Source: Tautonia plasticadhaerens | Lineage (GTDB): Bacteria > Planctomycetota > Planctomycetia > Isosphaerales > Isosphaeraceae | NCBI RefSeq assembly: GCF_007752535.1 | Contig: NZ_CP036426.1 | Span: 2,046,001-2,110,000 of the forward strand | Direction of reading: 5' to 3' | DNA length: 64,000 nt | Shown: positions 48,014-57,739 of the stretch, one piece after another | Layout: every line of letters begins with the position of its first letter | Position numbering within the stretch: the stretch's first letter is position 1 | Notes under the pieces: model-generated | What the model saw: only the letters and a program-made list of their open reading frames with translations | Database searches by the model: none | What the model was told of the DNA's origin: nothing | Translations under genes and position numbers: made by a program

Positions 48014-48733
48014 ATGAGATCGTCCGTCCGGTTCATCGCCCCGCATCGGCCGTGCGCCTACCTCCGGGAGCAGCTCTCCCGGATGGAATACGAAGTGGTC
48101 CTCTCGATGGACCCCGAGGAATACCTCGATCGGCTCCGGGACGGCTGGAGGCGATTCGGCCGGACCCTGTTCCGCCCGAGGTGCCGGGCCTGCTCCGCCT
48201 GCCTGCCGATGCGGGTCGTCGTGCCCTCGTTCCGCCCCGACCGGAGCATGAAACGCCTCCGGGCCCGGAACCTCGACGCCGTCGGGCTGACCATCCGGGG
48301 GGCGGCCGGGCTCCCCGACCCCGAGGTCCTCGACCTCTACGACCGCTACCACCGGGAGCAGGCCCGACGCCGGGGATGGCCGGAGCACGAGCCCGACGCC
48401 CCCGACGAATTCCGCGACTCCTTCCTCGACAACCCGATCCCGACCGAAGAGTGGCGGTACCGGCTCGACGGCAGGCTGATCGGGGTTGGATACGCCGACG
48501 TGCTCCCCGGCGCCTCCTCGGCGATCTACTTCTTCTACGACCACGACGCCCTGGACCGATCCCCCGGCACGTGGAACATCCTGTGCATGATCGAACGCGC
48601 CGCCGCCCAGGCGCGGGAGCACGTCTACCTCGGCTATCTCGTCGAGGGCTGCCGCTCGCTGTCGTACAAGGGGCGATTCTCCCCGAACGAGGTCCGGGGG
48701 CCCGAGGGGCGCTGGATCCCGTTCCGGGGCTGA
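48014..48733 (+). CDS. bpt: Leucyl/arginyl-tRNA-protein transferase (Bpt/Ate family)
   Basis: 239 residues from the ATG at 48014 (a TTG three codons earlier gives 242). CRACSACLPMRV (~58-69) is the conserved Cys-rich N-terminal motif; RAxNLD, FRDSFLDN and the late IYFFYDHD ... GYLVEGCRSLSYKGRFSPN are the GNAT-like core that binds aminoacyl-tRNA. Bacterial Bpt transfers leucine to N-terminal Asp/Glu of proteins so that ClpS/ClpAP degrades them. The gene stands alone, divergent from the Ebo-like genes. Confidence 0.9.
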   Translation: MRSSVRFIAPHRPCAYLREQLSRMEYEVVLSMDPEEYLDRLRDGWRRFGRTLFRPRCRACSACLPMRVVVPSFRPDRSMKRLRARNLDAVGLTIRGAAGLPDPEVLDLYDRYHREQARRRGWPEHEPDAPDEFRDSFLDNPIPTEEWRYRLDGRLIGVGYADVLPGASSAIYFFYDHDALDRSPGTWNILCMIERAAAQAREHVYLGYLVEGCRSLSYKGRFSPNEVRGPEGRWIPFRG

Positions 48734-48788
48734 CGCCGCCCCATCCGACAATTGTCGCATTCGAACTGTCGCGGCGTCCCCGCCCGTA

Positions 48789-48794
48789 TATAAT
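48789..48794 (+). promoter_or_regulatory. TATAAT -10 element of the giant protein gene
   Basis: Perfect TATAAT inside CGTATATAATGGTCGG, 53 bases before the ATG at 48848. No good -35 at the right distance (CTGTCG at 48766). Confidence 0.45.
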
Positions 48795-48847
48795 GGTCGG
48801 GGGCCGGACCGGACGCCGACGAGTCGCTCGCAGAGGGGAGGCAGCAC

Positions 48848-51800
48848 ATGGCCGTAGGGACCGAGCCGAGACCGCAGGGCAGGATGCTCGACTACGAGCA
48901 ATTCGTCGACCACCAGCTCCTCCTCACCCGGTCCCGGATCCGGGCCACGGAGGTCCTGACCGCGGTGGTGGTGATGACCTCGGTCGTGCTCGGCCTGTTG
49001 TTGCTGGAGATCGTCCTCGACCACTGGATCGGCCTACCCCGGGCGATCCGGGGTGCCGCCCTGCTGGCCGGGCTGGCGGGCGGGGGACTGGCGACCTACC
49101 GATTCGTGATCCGGCCGCTGCTGTCGTCGGTGAACAGCTTCTACGCGGCGTTGAAGATCGAGGAGTTCGACCCCCGCTTCAAGAACAGCCTGCTCAACTA
49201 CATCGACCTCCGCAAGAGGAAGGCCGAGCTGCCCCCGGCGATCCTGCGGACCCTGGAGGCGAGGGCCGTCCGGGACCTGGCCGAGGTGCAGGTGGAGTCG
49301 GCGGTCGACCAGCGGCAGCTGACCCGTTCGTTCTACGCCCTGGCGGCGATCGTCGTCCTGTTCTGCCTCTACGTCGTGCTGACGCCCAAGAACGTGCTCG
49401 ACTCGGCGAAGCGGGCCTTCCTCGCCGACGTGTCTCGGCCGACCAACACTCGGCTGGTCAACATCAGGCCGGGTGACGACGCCGAGCTGTCCCGGGTCGT
49501 CTCCGGCTCCAGCGTCACCGTCTCGGCCGAGGTCGACACCCGGGGGATCCGCCCCGACGAGATCCGCCTGCATTACAGCAGCGACGGCGGCGAGTACTTC
49601 GATTCCACCAGCCTCGACGAGGGCGATCGACGCTACGACCCCTGGTCGGTCACGCTCCGCGACCTCCAGCAAGATCTCGTCTACTACATCACCGCGAACG
49701 ATTTCCGGTCGAAGGACTATCGGCTGACGGTCCTCCCGGCCCCTCGGGTCGTCTCGGTACTCCAGGACCTCGACTTCCCCGAGTACACCGGCGTCCCCCG
49801 CCGGGGAGGGGTGGAGGGCGGCAACGTCCGGGCCCTGGAGGGCACGATCGTCACGATCCGGGCCAGGACCAATCAGCCCGCCCGCGGCGGCCATCTCGAC
49901 CTCGGCGAAGCCATGGGCACCGCCCGGCTGGTCGTCTCCGCCGACGACCCCCAGGAGCTGACCGGCCGCTTCAAGGTCGAGGAGAACGGCTCCTATACGA
50001 TCAAGTTCGAGACGACTGAGGGGAAGCTCAACCCCGAGCCGGTCGTCTATGACATCGAGGCCCTCCCCGACCGCCGGCCCGAGATCCGCTTCCTCGCCCC
50101 CGAGGCCGAGAACGCCCAGGTGCCGAGCAAAGCCCGGATCGGCATCGCCCTCGCCGCCTCGGACGACTTCGGCGTCGCTGACGCCCGCTTGCACCTGCAG
50201 CGGGCCGGAAAGGACCTCCTGCCCGACCGCAACCTGACGGAGGGCATGGAGCCGTCCCGGACCCTCGAATACACCGAGCCGCTGGACATCGAGGCCCTCG
50301 GCCTCCGCCCCGGAGACCGCCTGACCTACTGGGCCGGGGTCCGGGACAACCGACTCCCCGCCCCCCAGTCGGCCGAGTCCGACCGCCGGAGCATCGACAT
50401 CATCGAGCCCGTCGAGCCGCCCGAGGCCCCCGACGAGCCCCCCCCCGCCGATCGCCCCGAGGAACAAATCCGGCAGGACCGGCCCCAGGACGGCAACCCG
50501 CCGCCCCAGGACCGCGTCCCCCCGCAGGAGGTCCCGCCCCGGTCCGCCCCCGAGCCGCAACCCCAGCCACCCCAGCAAGGCGGCCAGGAAGACGGCCCCG
50601 GCGCACCCCAGGCGCCGCAACAGCAACCCCCCCAGGACGGGAACCGCGGGGCCCAGGGCCGGGACGAGACCCAGCCGGTCGACCGCCCTCCCTCCCCCGA
50701 GGAGCAAGAGAAGCTCGACCGGATCCGGCGGGCGTTCGACCAGGTCAACAACCCCCCCGACCGCCCTCAGCCCCCGCAGGACGGCCAGTCTCAGCCGAAT
50801 CAGCCCCGGGAAGGGCAGCCGTCGGGAGGCCAGGGTCAAGACCGTCGAACTCCGCAAGGCGGACAGACCTCCCAGGCCCAACGACCCCAGGGCGGGCAGC
50901 AGGGCGGACCGCCGCCGCAAGGCCGGCAAGGAGAGGGCCCGCAGCAATCCGGCTCCGGCGCCCCCAGGGACGACGTCAGTCGACCCCAGGGGGACCGTCC
51001 CCAGGGCGGCGAGCCCTCGTCCGGCGACCCCGGTCGCGACGGACAGCCCGGCGAGCCGCAGGGTACCCCGCCCGACGGCAACGCCGCGCAATCCTCCCCC
51101 GACACCGAGCGCCCGATGAATCCCCAGGGTGATCGGGCCTCCTCCGGGGCCGGCGACCGGGACGGCCCCCGTCCCCCGTCGGGCGGCGACGACCAGCAAC
51201 AACCCCGAGAGAACGGCGAGGCCCCGAGGCAAGGCGCCCAGGCCGGCGATCGGGGGACCGGCGACCCGAATCAGGGTGCCCCGCAGGCGGGCGACCGGGC
51301 CGGTGAGCCGGATTCAAATCCACCCGGTCGACGGGAGCCCGGCGGGGACCGGGAGCCGTCCGGGCAGCAGGAACCCGAGGGCGGCGAGCCGGCCCGATCC
51401 GATCGGCCCCAGGGCCAGGGTGCCGAGGGCGCCCCGGGCGAAGGAGCCGATCCCCGAGCCGATCGGGAGCCGGAGCCGGCGAAGCCTCAGGATGCCCAGG
51501 GCCGCGACGGCTCCACCGGTGGACGATCCGCCGACCAGCCGGGCGCCGAACCCGGCGAGGGCGAGCGACCCCAGCAAGCCCCGCCCGGCTCGAAGCCGGG
51601 GGATCCCCAGTCGCCGCAGCAGGACGGCCCGCAGGGGTCCTCCGACCGAGGCGGACGGCCCGACCAGCAACCCGGAGGCCAGGGCACCCGTGAGGGCGAG
51701 TCGACCGACCGACCGACCGAGGCGGGCGATCCCGTCAAGGACGGGGACGGCACCAGCCGGACCGAGGCCGGTGGGGACTCCACGGACGATCAGCAGCCCG

Positions 51801-54127
51801 GCGCCCCTCGACAGGGGACTGGCGAAGGCGAGGGTCAGGACCAGGCCGCCCACGACGGTTCCCGGCCTCCGGGAGATTCGCCCAACTCTGGAACGGAGTC
51901 GCCGAGCCCGCCGTCCGACGATCGACCGTCCCGGGACGGGGCGACCGGGCAGACCAGGCCCGGTCCCGATCCGGCCAGGCCCTCGGAATCGAACCCGGGC
52001 CAATCGGACGGAGAGCGCCGGGGCTCGCCGGACGAGCCCGGCCCGGGGCAGGACGCTCAGGGACAGGAGGGTGATCGCCAGGCCTCGGGAGACTCGGATC
52101 GTCCGGGGATGAAGCCCGGCGATCCCGGGACCGACCGGGACCAGCCAGGCCCCGAGGGCGCATCCGGCGAGTCAAACCCCCAGGGGCAGCCCCGCCCCGG
52201 CGGCGAAGCACCCGAGGACGCCCAGGGGGATCGACCCGGCTCGTCCGACGAGACAAGTCCGTCCGGGGAGGACCGCCCGGGAGCCGCGGGCGGCGAACGT
52301 CGGGCGGGCGAGCCCCGACCCGGCCAGAAGCCGGACGACCAGGCCAGGCCCGGCGGGCAAGCGGATCAGGCTGCCGAACGCCGCCCGGGCGACCAGGCCG
52401 CCGCCGATCAATCGGACGTCCCGGGCGACCAGGACCAGGCCGATCGGGCCGAGGATGGCCCCGGGCGACCCGGGGACGGGATGTCGCCGGATCAGCCCCG
52501 GGACGGCCCCGAGCGGCCCGGCGAGCAAGCCACCGGCGAGGGCACCCCGAAGCCCGGCGAGGCGACCCCGAAGCCCGGCGAGGCGACCCCAACCGGCGAA
52601 GGTGGCGAAGGCGAAGGTGAGGGGACCGAGGAGCGTCCCCCCGGCGACGAGGGGCAGCCTCGCCCCGGATCCGGCGAGCAACCCCGCCCCGGCGACCCGG
52701 CCGGACGCCCCGAACCCGGCCAGCAGGCCGGGGCCGACGGCCAACAGGGCGACCGCCCCGCCGAGCCGCCCGATCCCGGCACCGAGGGCCAGGCCGACCG
52801 GGAGGGATCGCGTCCCAACGCCGACCCGTCCCAGACATCCCAGGGGGCCCAGGGTCAGGGCCGCCCTCCCGAGCAGGGCATGCAGCCTCCCGAACAGGGG
52901 GCGAATCCCGAACCTTCCCCCGAGAATCCAGGAGCCCAGGCCCCGCAGGATCAGTCCCGCCAACAGACCCGAGGGGCCTCGGAGGCCGACCTCCAGGAAG
53001 GTCAGCAGGCTCAGGGAGGTGAGAGACAGCAGACCGATGGCCCCGCCGCGCAAGGCCAGGGGGCGCGCCCTCAGCAGGGCGATTCGGATCCTTCCCAGCC
53101 CGGCCAGGACCAGCCGGGTGGGCGTCAAGGCTCCGACCAGCCGCAGGGCCGGGAGGGCTCGCAAGCCCAGGGCCGGGAGCCGTCGAGCCAGGGCCAGGAA
53201 GGTTCGGGCACGACGGGTCAGGGGCAGCAGGGCCCCAATCAGGCCGGCCAGGGCGAAGCCCAGGCCGGAGTCGGCCGGCCGGGCGAAGGCCAGGGACAGC
53301 AAAATGGGGAGGGTCGCGAGGGCCAGGGCTCGCAAGGTCGGGGGGACCAGGCCGGTTCGGGCCAGGAGTCTCCCACCGGTGCCTCCGAAGGCCAGCAGGG
53401 CCGGGGTGGGTCGGAGGGGCAGTCCCCGACCGGTTCGGCGGGCGATCCGCAAGGGCCTCGAGGCTCGCAGCCGGGGGGATCGACCCCCGGCGCCACCGGA
53501 CAGCCCCAGGGCAACCCGGGCCAGGACGCCCCGGGCCAGGGCGGCGCACCGAACAGCCCCACCACCGGAGGCGAGAACAATCTCGGCCCCCGATTGCCCG
53601 ATTCGAAGGATACGACCGAGCCGACCCCTCCCCCCGAGGGCCCCCCCGAGACCTCTGCCGAGTCGCCCGCCCCCGGCGCCCTGCCCGATCGAGACCTCAG
53701 CCTCCGGGGCATCCGGGATGCCCTCCGAGACGACGCGCAGGCCCGGGAACTTGAGGAGTTGACGGGGATGACCCGGGACGAGATGTCCCAGTTCGTCGAG
53801 CGCTTCTCCGGCGCCCCGGAGGGCCCCGTCCGCGAGGGCCGGGAGGTCGAGGTCGGCCCCGAGTCCGAGACCACCTTCGACCCCAACCGGACGATCCCCG
53901 ATCCGCTGACCGGGGTCCTCCAGAGCCCCGGCGTCGGCCGCACCGACCGCCCCGCCGCGGACGACGGCATCGGCGGCAACCGCCAGGGCGGCGGGTCACC
54001 GCCCCCCCCGCAACTCCGGCCGTTGCTGGATGCCTATCGCAAGCGCATCTCCGGCACGACCGTCCCGGCGACCCGGCCCGCCCCGGCCGTCGGGCAGCCT
54101 CCCCGCGTCGGCAACCCTCCCGAGTGA
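48848..54127 (+). CDS. Giant membrane protein with a ~1,080-residue disordered Gly/Pro/Gln/Asp/Arg-rich region
   Basis: 1759 residues, GGGGAGG upstream. N-terminal part: two transmembrane helices (~38-60, ~66-86), a helical stretch, and a third (~166-184), then an exported part of beta-sandwich-like repeats (~190-520; RPGDDAELSRVVSGSSVTVS, DLQQDLVYYITAND, ASDDFGVADARL), resembling DUF4175-type planctomycete proteins. From ~525 to ~1610 the chain is almost only G, P, Q, D, E, R, S and A, with very few aliphatic or aromatic residues and no Cys; a TPKPGEA unit repeats twice (52545-52586). A conserved-looking helical domain (LSLRGIRDALRDDAQARELE, ~1617-1636; MTRDEMSQFVERF) and a short tail end it. 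It may span the periplasm or bind polysaccharide or metal; function unknown. Confidence 0.8.
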   Translation: MAVGTEPRPQGRMLDYEQFVDHQLLLTRSRIRATEVLTAVVVMTSVVLGLLLLEIVLDHWIGLPRAIRGAALLAGLAGGGLATYRFVIRPLLSSVNSFYAALKIEEFDPRFKNSLLNYIDLRKRKAELPPAILRTLEARAVRDLAEVQVESAVDQRQLTRSFYALAAIVVLFCLYVVLTPKNVLDSAKRAFLADVSRPTNTRLVNIRPGDDAELSRVVSGSSVTVSAEVDTRGIRPDEIRLHYSSDGGEYFDSTSLDEGDRRYDPWSVTLRDLQQDLVYYITANDFRSKDYRLTVLPAPRVVSVLQDLDFPEYTGVPRRGGVEGGNVRALEGTIVTIRARTNQPARGGHLDLGEAMGTARLVVSADDPQELTGRFKVEENGSYTIKFETTEGKLNPEPVVYDIEALPDRRPEIRFLAPEAENAQVPSKARIGIALAASDDFGVADARLHLQRAGKDLLPDRNLTEGMEPSRTLEYTEPLDIEALGLRPGDRLTYWAGVRDNRLPAPQSAESDRRSIDIIEPVEPPEAPDEPPPADRPEEQIRQDRPQDGNPPPQDRVPPQEVPPRSAPEPQPQPPQQGGQEDGPGAPQAPQQQPPQDGNRGAQGRDETQPVDRPPSPEEQEKLDRIRRAFDQVNNPPDRPQPPQDGQSQPNQPREGQPSGGQGQDRRTPQGGQTSQAQRPQGGQQGGPPPQGRQGEGPQQSGSGAPRDDVSRPQGDRPQGGEPSSGDPGRDGQPGEPQGTPPDGNAAQSSPDTERPMNPQGDRASSGAGDRDGPRPPSGGDDQQQPRENGEAPRQGAQAGDRGTGDPNQGAPQAGDRAGEPDSNPPGRREPGGDREPSGQQEPEGGEPARSDRPQGQGAEGAPGEGADPRADREPEPAKPQDAQGRDGSTGGRSADQPGAEPGEGERPQQAPPGSKPGDPQSPQQDGPQGSSDRGGRPDQQPGGQGTREGESTDRPTEAGDPVKDGDGTSRTEAGGDSTDDQQPGAPRQGTGEGEGQDQAAHDGSRPPGDSPNSGTESPSPPSDDRPSRDGATGQTRPGPDPARPSESNPGQSDGERRGSPDEPGPGQDAQGQEGDRQASGDSDRPGMKPGDPGTDRDQPGPEGASGESNPQGQPRPGGEAPEDAQGDRPGSSDETSPSGEDRPGAAGGERRAGEPRPGQKPDDQARPGGQADQAAERRPGDQAAADQSDVPGDQDQADRAEDGPGRPGDGMSPDQPRDGPERPGEQATGEGTPKPGEATPKPGEATPTGEGGEGEGEGTEERPPGDEGQPRPGSGEQPRPGDPAGRPEPGQQAGADGQQGDRPAEPPDPGTEGQADREGSRPNADPSQTSQGAQGQGRPPEQGMQPPEQGANPEPSPENPGAQAPQDQSRQQTRGASEADLQEGQQAQGGERQQTDGPAAQGQGARPQQGDSDPSQPGQDQPGGRQGSDQPQGREGSQAQGREPSSQGQEGSGTTGQGQQGPNQAGQGEAQAGVGRPGEGQGQQNGEGREGQGSQGRGDQAGSGQESPTGASEGQQGRGGSEGQSPTGSAGDPQGPRGSQPGGSTPGATGQPQGNPGQDAPGQGGAPNSPTTGGENNLGPRLPDSKDTTEPTPPPEGPPETSAESPAPGALPDRDLSLRGIRDALRDDAQARELEELTGMTRDEMSQFVERFSGAPEGPVREGREVEVGPESETTFDPNRTIPDPLTGVLQSPGVGRTDRPAADDGIGGNRQGGGSPPPPQLRPLLDAYRKRISGTTVPATRPAPAVGQPPRVGNPPE

Positions 54128-54176
54128 CGTCCAACCGACCGGGGAGGGCCCCGCCCTCCCCGGAGTGGAGCCCTCG

Positions 54177-54485
54177 ATGATCGAGACCGGCCCGTTCGAC
54201 GCCGCCCCGCCCCGGAGCCTCCTGCGGCGGTTCGCCGTCCGGTCGAGCCTCGTGGCCCTGATCCTCGCGTATTCGGCCGTCATCCCCCTGAAATTGGCGG
54301 GCCTGCTGCCGCCCCCGGTCACCTGGGCAGGCGTCGTCGTGCTCCCTGCGGTCTGGCTCGCGACGATCCCCCTCGTCGCCATCCTGCCGGCCGAACTGCC
54401 GGGCCGACGGCGCCCGGTCTTCGTGGCCGTCGCGGCGTGGTACGCCCTCGTCGTGCTGCTGATCGCCTCGCAGGGTTGGGTCTGA
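54177..54485 (+). CDS. Small three-helix membrane protein, unknown
   Basis: 102 residues from the ATG at 54177 with GGAG seven bases before it. Three hydrophobic segments (~23-43, ~48-66, ~80-98), each interrupted by short Pro- or Arg-containing loops. It begins 49 bases after the giant protein gene and is probably co-transcribed, so it may be its membrane partner. No family recognised. Confidence 0.6.
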   Translation: MIETGPFDAAPPRSLLRRFAVRSSLVALILAYSAVIPLKLAGLLPPPVTWAGVVVLPAVWLATIPLVAILPAELPGRRRPVFVAVAAWYALVVLLIASQGWV

Positions 54486-54680
54486 ACGGGAGGGGCCGGC
54501 CGGGACGGCCGACGACGCCCCGAATGTCCTGCCCCCGATCCGGGGGCCAGCACCGAGGTTCCGACGCGATCTCCATCCGGTCGGGCCGCCCTCGGTCGTC
54601 GGGATCCCGGTGTCGCTCCCCGAGGTCTTCCGATCCTCCCATCGTCCCCCGCCCGCAACGACGTCGGAACCGAACTCGAG

Positions 54681-56372
54681 ATGTTTGACTCCCTCGACCT
54701 CCCCCGGCGCCACCTCATCCCCTTCGACCCCCGGGATCTCCCGCACCACTTCGCCGACGTCCTGATCATCGGCGGCGGCCTGGCCGGCCTGCGGGCGGCG
54801 CTGGGAATCGAATCGACGGCCCGGGTGCTCGTCGTCACCAAGGACCAGATCCGGGAGAGCAACAGCACCTATGCCCAGGGGGGCATCGCCTCGGTGCTCG
54901 ACCCCGAGGACCGCTTCGACGACCACGTCGCCGACACGATGGCCGCCGGCAAGGGGCTCTGCGACCCGGCCGTGGTCGAGACGGTCATCCGGGAGGCCCC
55001 GACCCGGATCGCGGAGCTGGTCGACTGGGGCACCCTGTTCGACCGGATCGACGGCCAGGTCGCGCTCGGCCGAGAGGGGGGCCACTCGCGGGCCCGGATC
55101 GTCCACGCCCTGGGGGACGCCACCGGCCGGGAGGTGATGCGGGCCGTCATCGAGCAGGTCCGGTCCCGCCCCAACGTCCGGATCTGGCAGAACAGCCTGA
55201 CGATCGACCTGCTCACGTTCGAGGGCCGATGCCGAGGCGCGATCGTCTGGGACCGCCGACGGGGGCCCTCGCTGATCTGGGCCAGGGCGACGGTGCTCGC
55301 CACCGGGGGCGCGGGGCAGATCTACAGGGAGTCGACCAACCCCTCGATCGCCACCGCCGACGGCCACGCGCTGGCCTATCGGGCCGGGGCCGAGCTGCGG
55401 GACATGGAATTCATCCAGTTCCACCCGACGGTCCTCTACATCGCCGGCTCGTCCCGGCACCTGCTCACCGAGGCGATCCGGGGCGAAGGGGCCTACCTCC
55501 GGGACCGCAACGGCCACCGGTTCATGCCCGAGGAGCACCCCGACGCCGAGCTCGCCCCCCGGGACGACGTCTCCCGGGCCATCGTCGCCCAGATGGCCAG
55601 GACCCAGCACCCCTGCGTCTACCTGGACCTCTCGCACCTCGACCCCGGGCTCGTCCGTTCCCGGTTCCCCAGCATCGACGGGCTCCTCCGGGGCTTCGGC
55701 CTGGACATCACGAGGGACCAGATCCCCGTCCGCCCCGGGGCGCACTACATGATCGGGGGGGTCTCGGTCGACCTCGACGGCCGCACCGACCTGACCGGCC
55801 TGTGGGCCGCGGGCGAGGTCACCAGTTCCGGGCTCCACGGCGCGAATCGGCTGGCCTCGAACAGCCTCCTGGAGGGCCTGGTCTACGGCGCCAGGGCGGC
55901 CGAGGACATCAACCGCCGCCTCGACGACCCCGTCCCCCCGCTACTCGACGTTCCGCCGATCGCCGTCGTCGAGGGCGGCCGGGCCCGGGAGCCGCTGGAT
56001 CCGGCCGACATCCGCAACTCCCTCCGGGCCCTCATGTGGCGCAACGTCGGCATCACCCGGGACGCCCGTGGTCTCGACGAGGCCGCCCGGCAAGTCGCCT
56101 TCTGGTGCCGGTACGTCCTCGATCACGTCTTCGACGGCCCCGACGGCTGGGTGCTGCAGAACATGCTCACCGTCGCCCACCTGATCATCGCCGGGGCGAG
56201 CATCCGGGAGGAGTCCCGGGGCACCCACACCCGCCGGGATTTCCCCGAGCCCCGCGCCGAATGGGAACGGCACGTCACCTTCCGATGCCCCCGGATGCCC
56301 GAGGACACCGCACCGACCGACCCGGCCCTGGTCCCGGAATCCGGCCGGGGACATCGCCCGCGAACCGCTTGA
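54681..56372 (+). CDS. nadB: L-aspartate oxidase
   Basis: 563 residues, cytoplasmic. It oxidises L-aspartate to iminoaspartate, the first step of de novo NAD synthesis. FAD site VLIIGGGLAGLRAALG (~28-43); SNSTYAQGGIASV (~60-72) and GREGGHSRARIVHALGDATG (~132-151, with the active-site Arg and His); ATGGAGQIYRESTNP (~211) and EFIQFHPTVLY (~243); C-terminal helical domain with LMWRNVGITRD. The oxidase-specific SNSxxAQGGIA motif separates it from succinate dehydrogenase. The partner nadA is not adjacent. Confidence 0.94.
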   Translation: MFDSLDLPRRHLIPFDPRDLPHHFADVLIIGGGLAGLRAALGIESTARVLVVTKDQIRESNSTYAQGGIASVLDPEDRFDDHVADTMAAGKGLCDPAVVETVIREAPTRIAELVDWGTLFDRIDGQVALGREGGHSRARIVHALGDATGREVMRAVIEQVRSRPNVRIWQNSLTIDLLTFEGRCRGAIVWDRRRGPSLIWARATVLATGGAGQIYRESTNPSIATADGHALAYRAGAELRDMEFIQFHPTVLYIAGSSRHLLTEAIRGEGAYLRDRNGHRFMPEEHPDAELAPRDDVSRAIVAQMARTQHPCVYLDLSHLDPGLVRSRFPSIDGLLRGFGLDITRDQIPVRPGAHYMIGGVSVDLDGRTDLTGLWAAGEVTSSGLHGANRLASNSLLEGLVYGARAAEDINRRLDDPVPPLLDVPPIAVVEGGRAREPLDPADIRNSLRALMWRNVGITRDARGLDEAARQVAFWCRYVLDHVFDGPDGWVLQNMLTVAHLIIAGASIREESRGTHTRRDFPEPRAEWERHVTFRCPRMPEDTAPTDPALVPESGRGHRPRTA

Positions 56373-56396
56373 ATCCCCGGGAGAACTCGGTATGAT
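56369..56396 (+). promoter_or_regulatory. Promoter of the rplM-rpsI operon
   Basis: TTGAAT (56369-56374), 16 bases, TATGAT (56391-56396), followed by GGTCG; 72 bases before the rplM ATG. The -35 overlaps the nadB stop codon. Confidence 0.55.
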
Positions 56397-56467
56397 GGTC
56401 GTTTTGCCATGCCGGCCTCGACTCGCGGTCCGGTGACGCGAACCTGACGACTTGGGTCTCCCCGACC

Positions 56468-57160
56468 ATGATACCGAAGTGTTATCAGGCCAAGGCCAAC
56501 GAGCTGGCCCCCCAGTGGTACGTCATCGACGCCACCGAGGCGGTCGTCGGTCGCCTGGCCTCGCAGATCGCCCCGATCCTGATGGGCAAGCACCGCCCGA
56601 CCTACACCCCCCACATCGACACCGGTGACTACGTCATCGTCACCAACGTCGACAAGGTCGTCTTCACCGGGAAGAAGTGGGAGCAGGTGGTCTATCAGCG
56701 CTACAGCGGCTACCCGGGCGGCCAGAAGGAAGAGGTCGCCTGGAAGCTCTTCCAGCGCCACCCGGACCGGATCCTCTACGAGGCCATCCGCCGGATGATG
56801 CCGAAGTCCAAGATGGGCCGGCACATGATGGACAAGCTCAAGCTCTACGTCGGCCCCCAGCACCCCCACCAGGCCCAGCAGCCCATCCCGCTGGAGCCCA
56901 AGGACGGCCGCCCCACCCCCTCCGGCATCCTGCTCGCCCCCGAGCCCGCTCCGGCCAAGCCCCGGGCCCGCAAGGCGAAGCCGAAGGCCCAGGAGGCCGA
57001 GGCCCAGGGGACCCTCCCCGAGGCGACCGCCGCCCCGTCCTCGATCCCCCCGGCCTCCGAGCAGTCTCCCGACGCGGCCCTGCCGCCGGGCGAGACGCAG
57101 GCCGAGGCGGAGGAGACGGCCAACCCCGAGGGCGAGTCGCCGGAGCCGAAGGCCGAGTAA
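56468..57160 (+). CDS. rplM: 50S ribosomal protein L13 with long C-terminal extension
   Basis: 230 residues where bacterial L13 has about 145. Core: WYVIDATEAVVGRLASQIA (~17-35), MGKHRPTYTPHIDTGDYVIV, HPDRILYEAIRRMMPKSKMG (~98-117) and LYVGPQHPHQAQQP (~126-139) are the signature blocks. The extra ~80 residues (~145-230) are Ala/Pro/Lys then Ala/Glu/Pro-rich, without hydrophobic core: a disordered tail, basic first and acidic at the end. L13 is an early-assembly 23S rRNA binder. Operon with rpsI, the classic order; the 108-base gap is longer than usual. Confidence 0.95.
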   Translation: MIPKCYQAKANELAPQWYVIDATEAVVGRLASQIAPILMGKHRPTYTPHIDTGDYVIVTNVDKVVFTGKKWEQVVYQRYSGYPGGQKEEVAWKLFQRHPDRILYEAIRRMMPKSKMGRHMMDKLKLYVGPQHPHQAQQPIPLEPKDGRPTPSGILLAPEPAPAKPRARKAKPKAQEAEAQGTLPEATAAPSSIPPASEQSPDAALPPGETQAEAEETANPEGESPEPKAE

Positions 57161-57268
57161 TCCCGGCCCCGCTGCACACCGCGTCTGGACTGAACCAACA
57201 GGACTGAGAGACGGCCCGAAGCGTCCCGGGGATTCCCCGGGACGGCGCCGCCGAGGAACCCCGAGACG

Positions 57269-57670
57269 ATGGCCACGGTCACCAATCCCTATACCTGGGG
57301 CACCGGCCGCCGCAAGACGGCCGTCGCCCGAGTCCGCATCAAGGAGGGCTCCGGCCAGTACGTCGTCAACGGCCACCCCGTCGACGAGTACTTCAACACC
57401 GAGGCCGAGCGCTCCGACGCCCGGGCCCCGCTGGTCGTCGCCGACGTGGCCGGCCGGATCGACGTGTTCGTCAACGTCTCCGGCAGCGGGAAGCACGCCC
57501 AGGCCGGGGCCGTCATGCTCGGCCTCGGCCGTGCCCTGTCCGAGTTCCGGCCCGACGTCGAGGCCCAGCTCCGAGAGCACGGCTTCCTGACCCGGGACGC
57601 CCGGATGGTCGAGCGCAAGAAGTACGGACACAAGAAGGCCCGGCGCAGCTTCCAGTTCTCCAAGCGCTGA
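57269..57670 (+). CDS. rpsI: 30S ribosomal protein S9
   Basis: 133 residues, full length. The N-terminal YTWGTGRRKTAVARVRI and central NVSGSGKHAQAGAVMLGLGR are S9 signatures; the basic end (ERKKYGHKKARRSFQFSKR) finishes with the SKR that reaches the tRNA anticodon stem in the P site. It follows rplM with the same orientation and presumably shares its promoter. Confidence 0.97.
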   Translation: MATVTNPYTWGTGRRKTAVARVRIKEGSGQYVVNGHPVDEYFNTEAERSDARAPLVVADVAGRIDVFVNVSGSGKHAQAGAVMLGLGRALSEFRPDVEAQLREHGFLTRDARMVERKKYGHKKARRSFQFSKR

Positions 57671-57739
57671 TCGACCCTACGATCGATCGGCCGGGCGGAC
57701 ATGGCTCGACGATCGGACGCTCGAGCGAACATCGACCGG

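Noticed and set aside
52545-52586. Short tandem repeat that might suggest a CRISPR or satellite
   Set aside because: Two copies of a 21-base coding unit in frame (TPKPGEA), with no spacers.
49034-53762. Long frames on both strands inside the giant protein gene (for example 49034-51232 minus, 52455-53762 plus)
   Set aside because: The G/C-only codon content of the disordered region leaves all frames open. The frame used has a start with ribosome binding site, membrane helices and a folded C-terminus.
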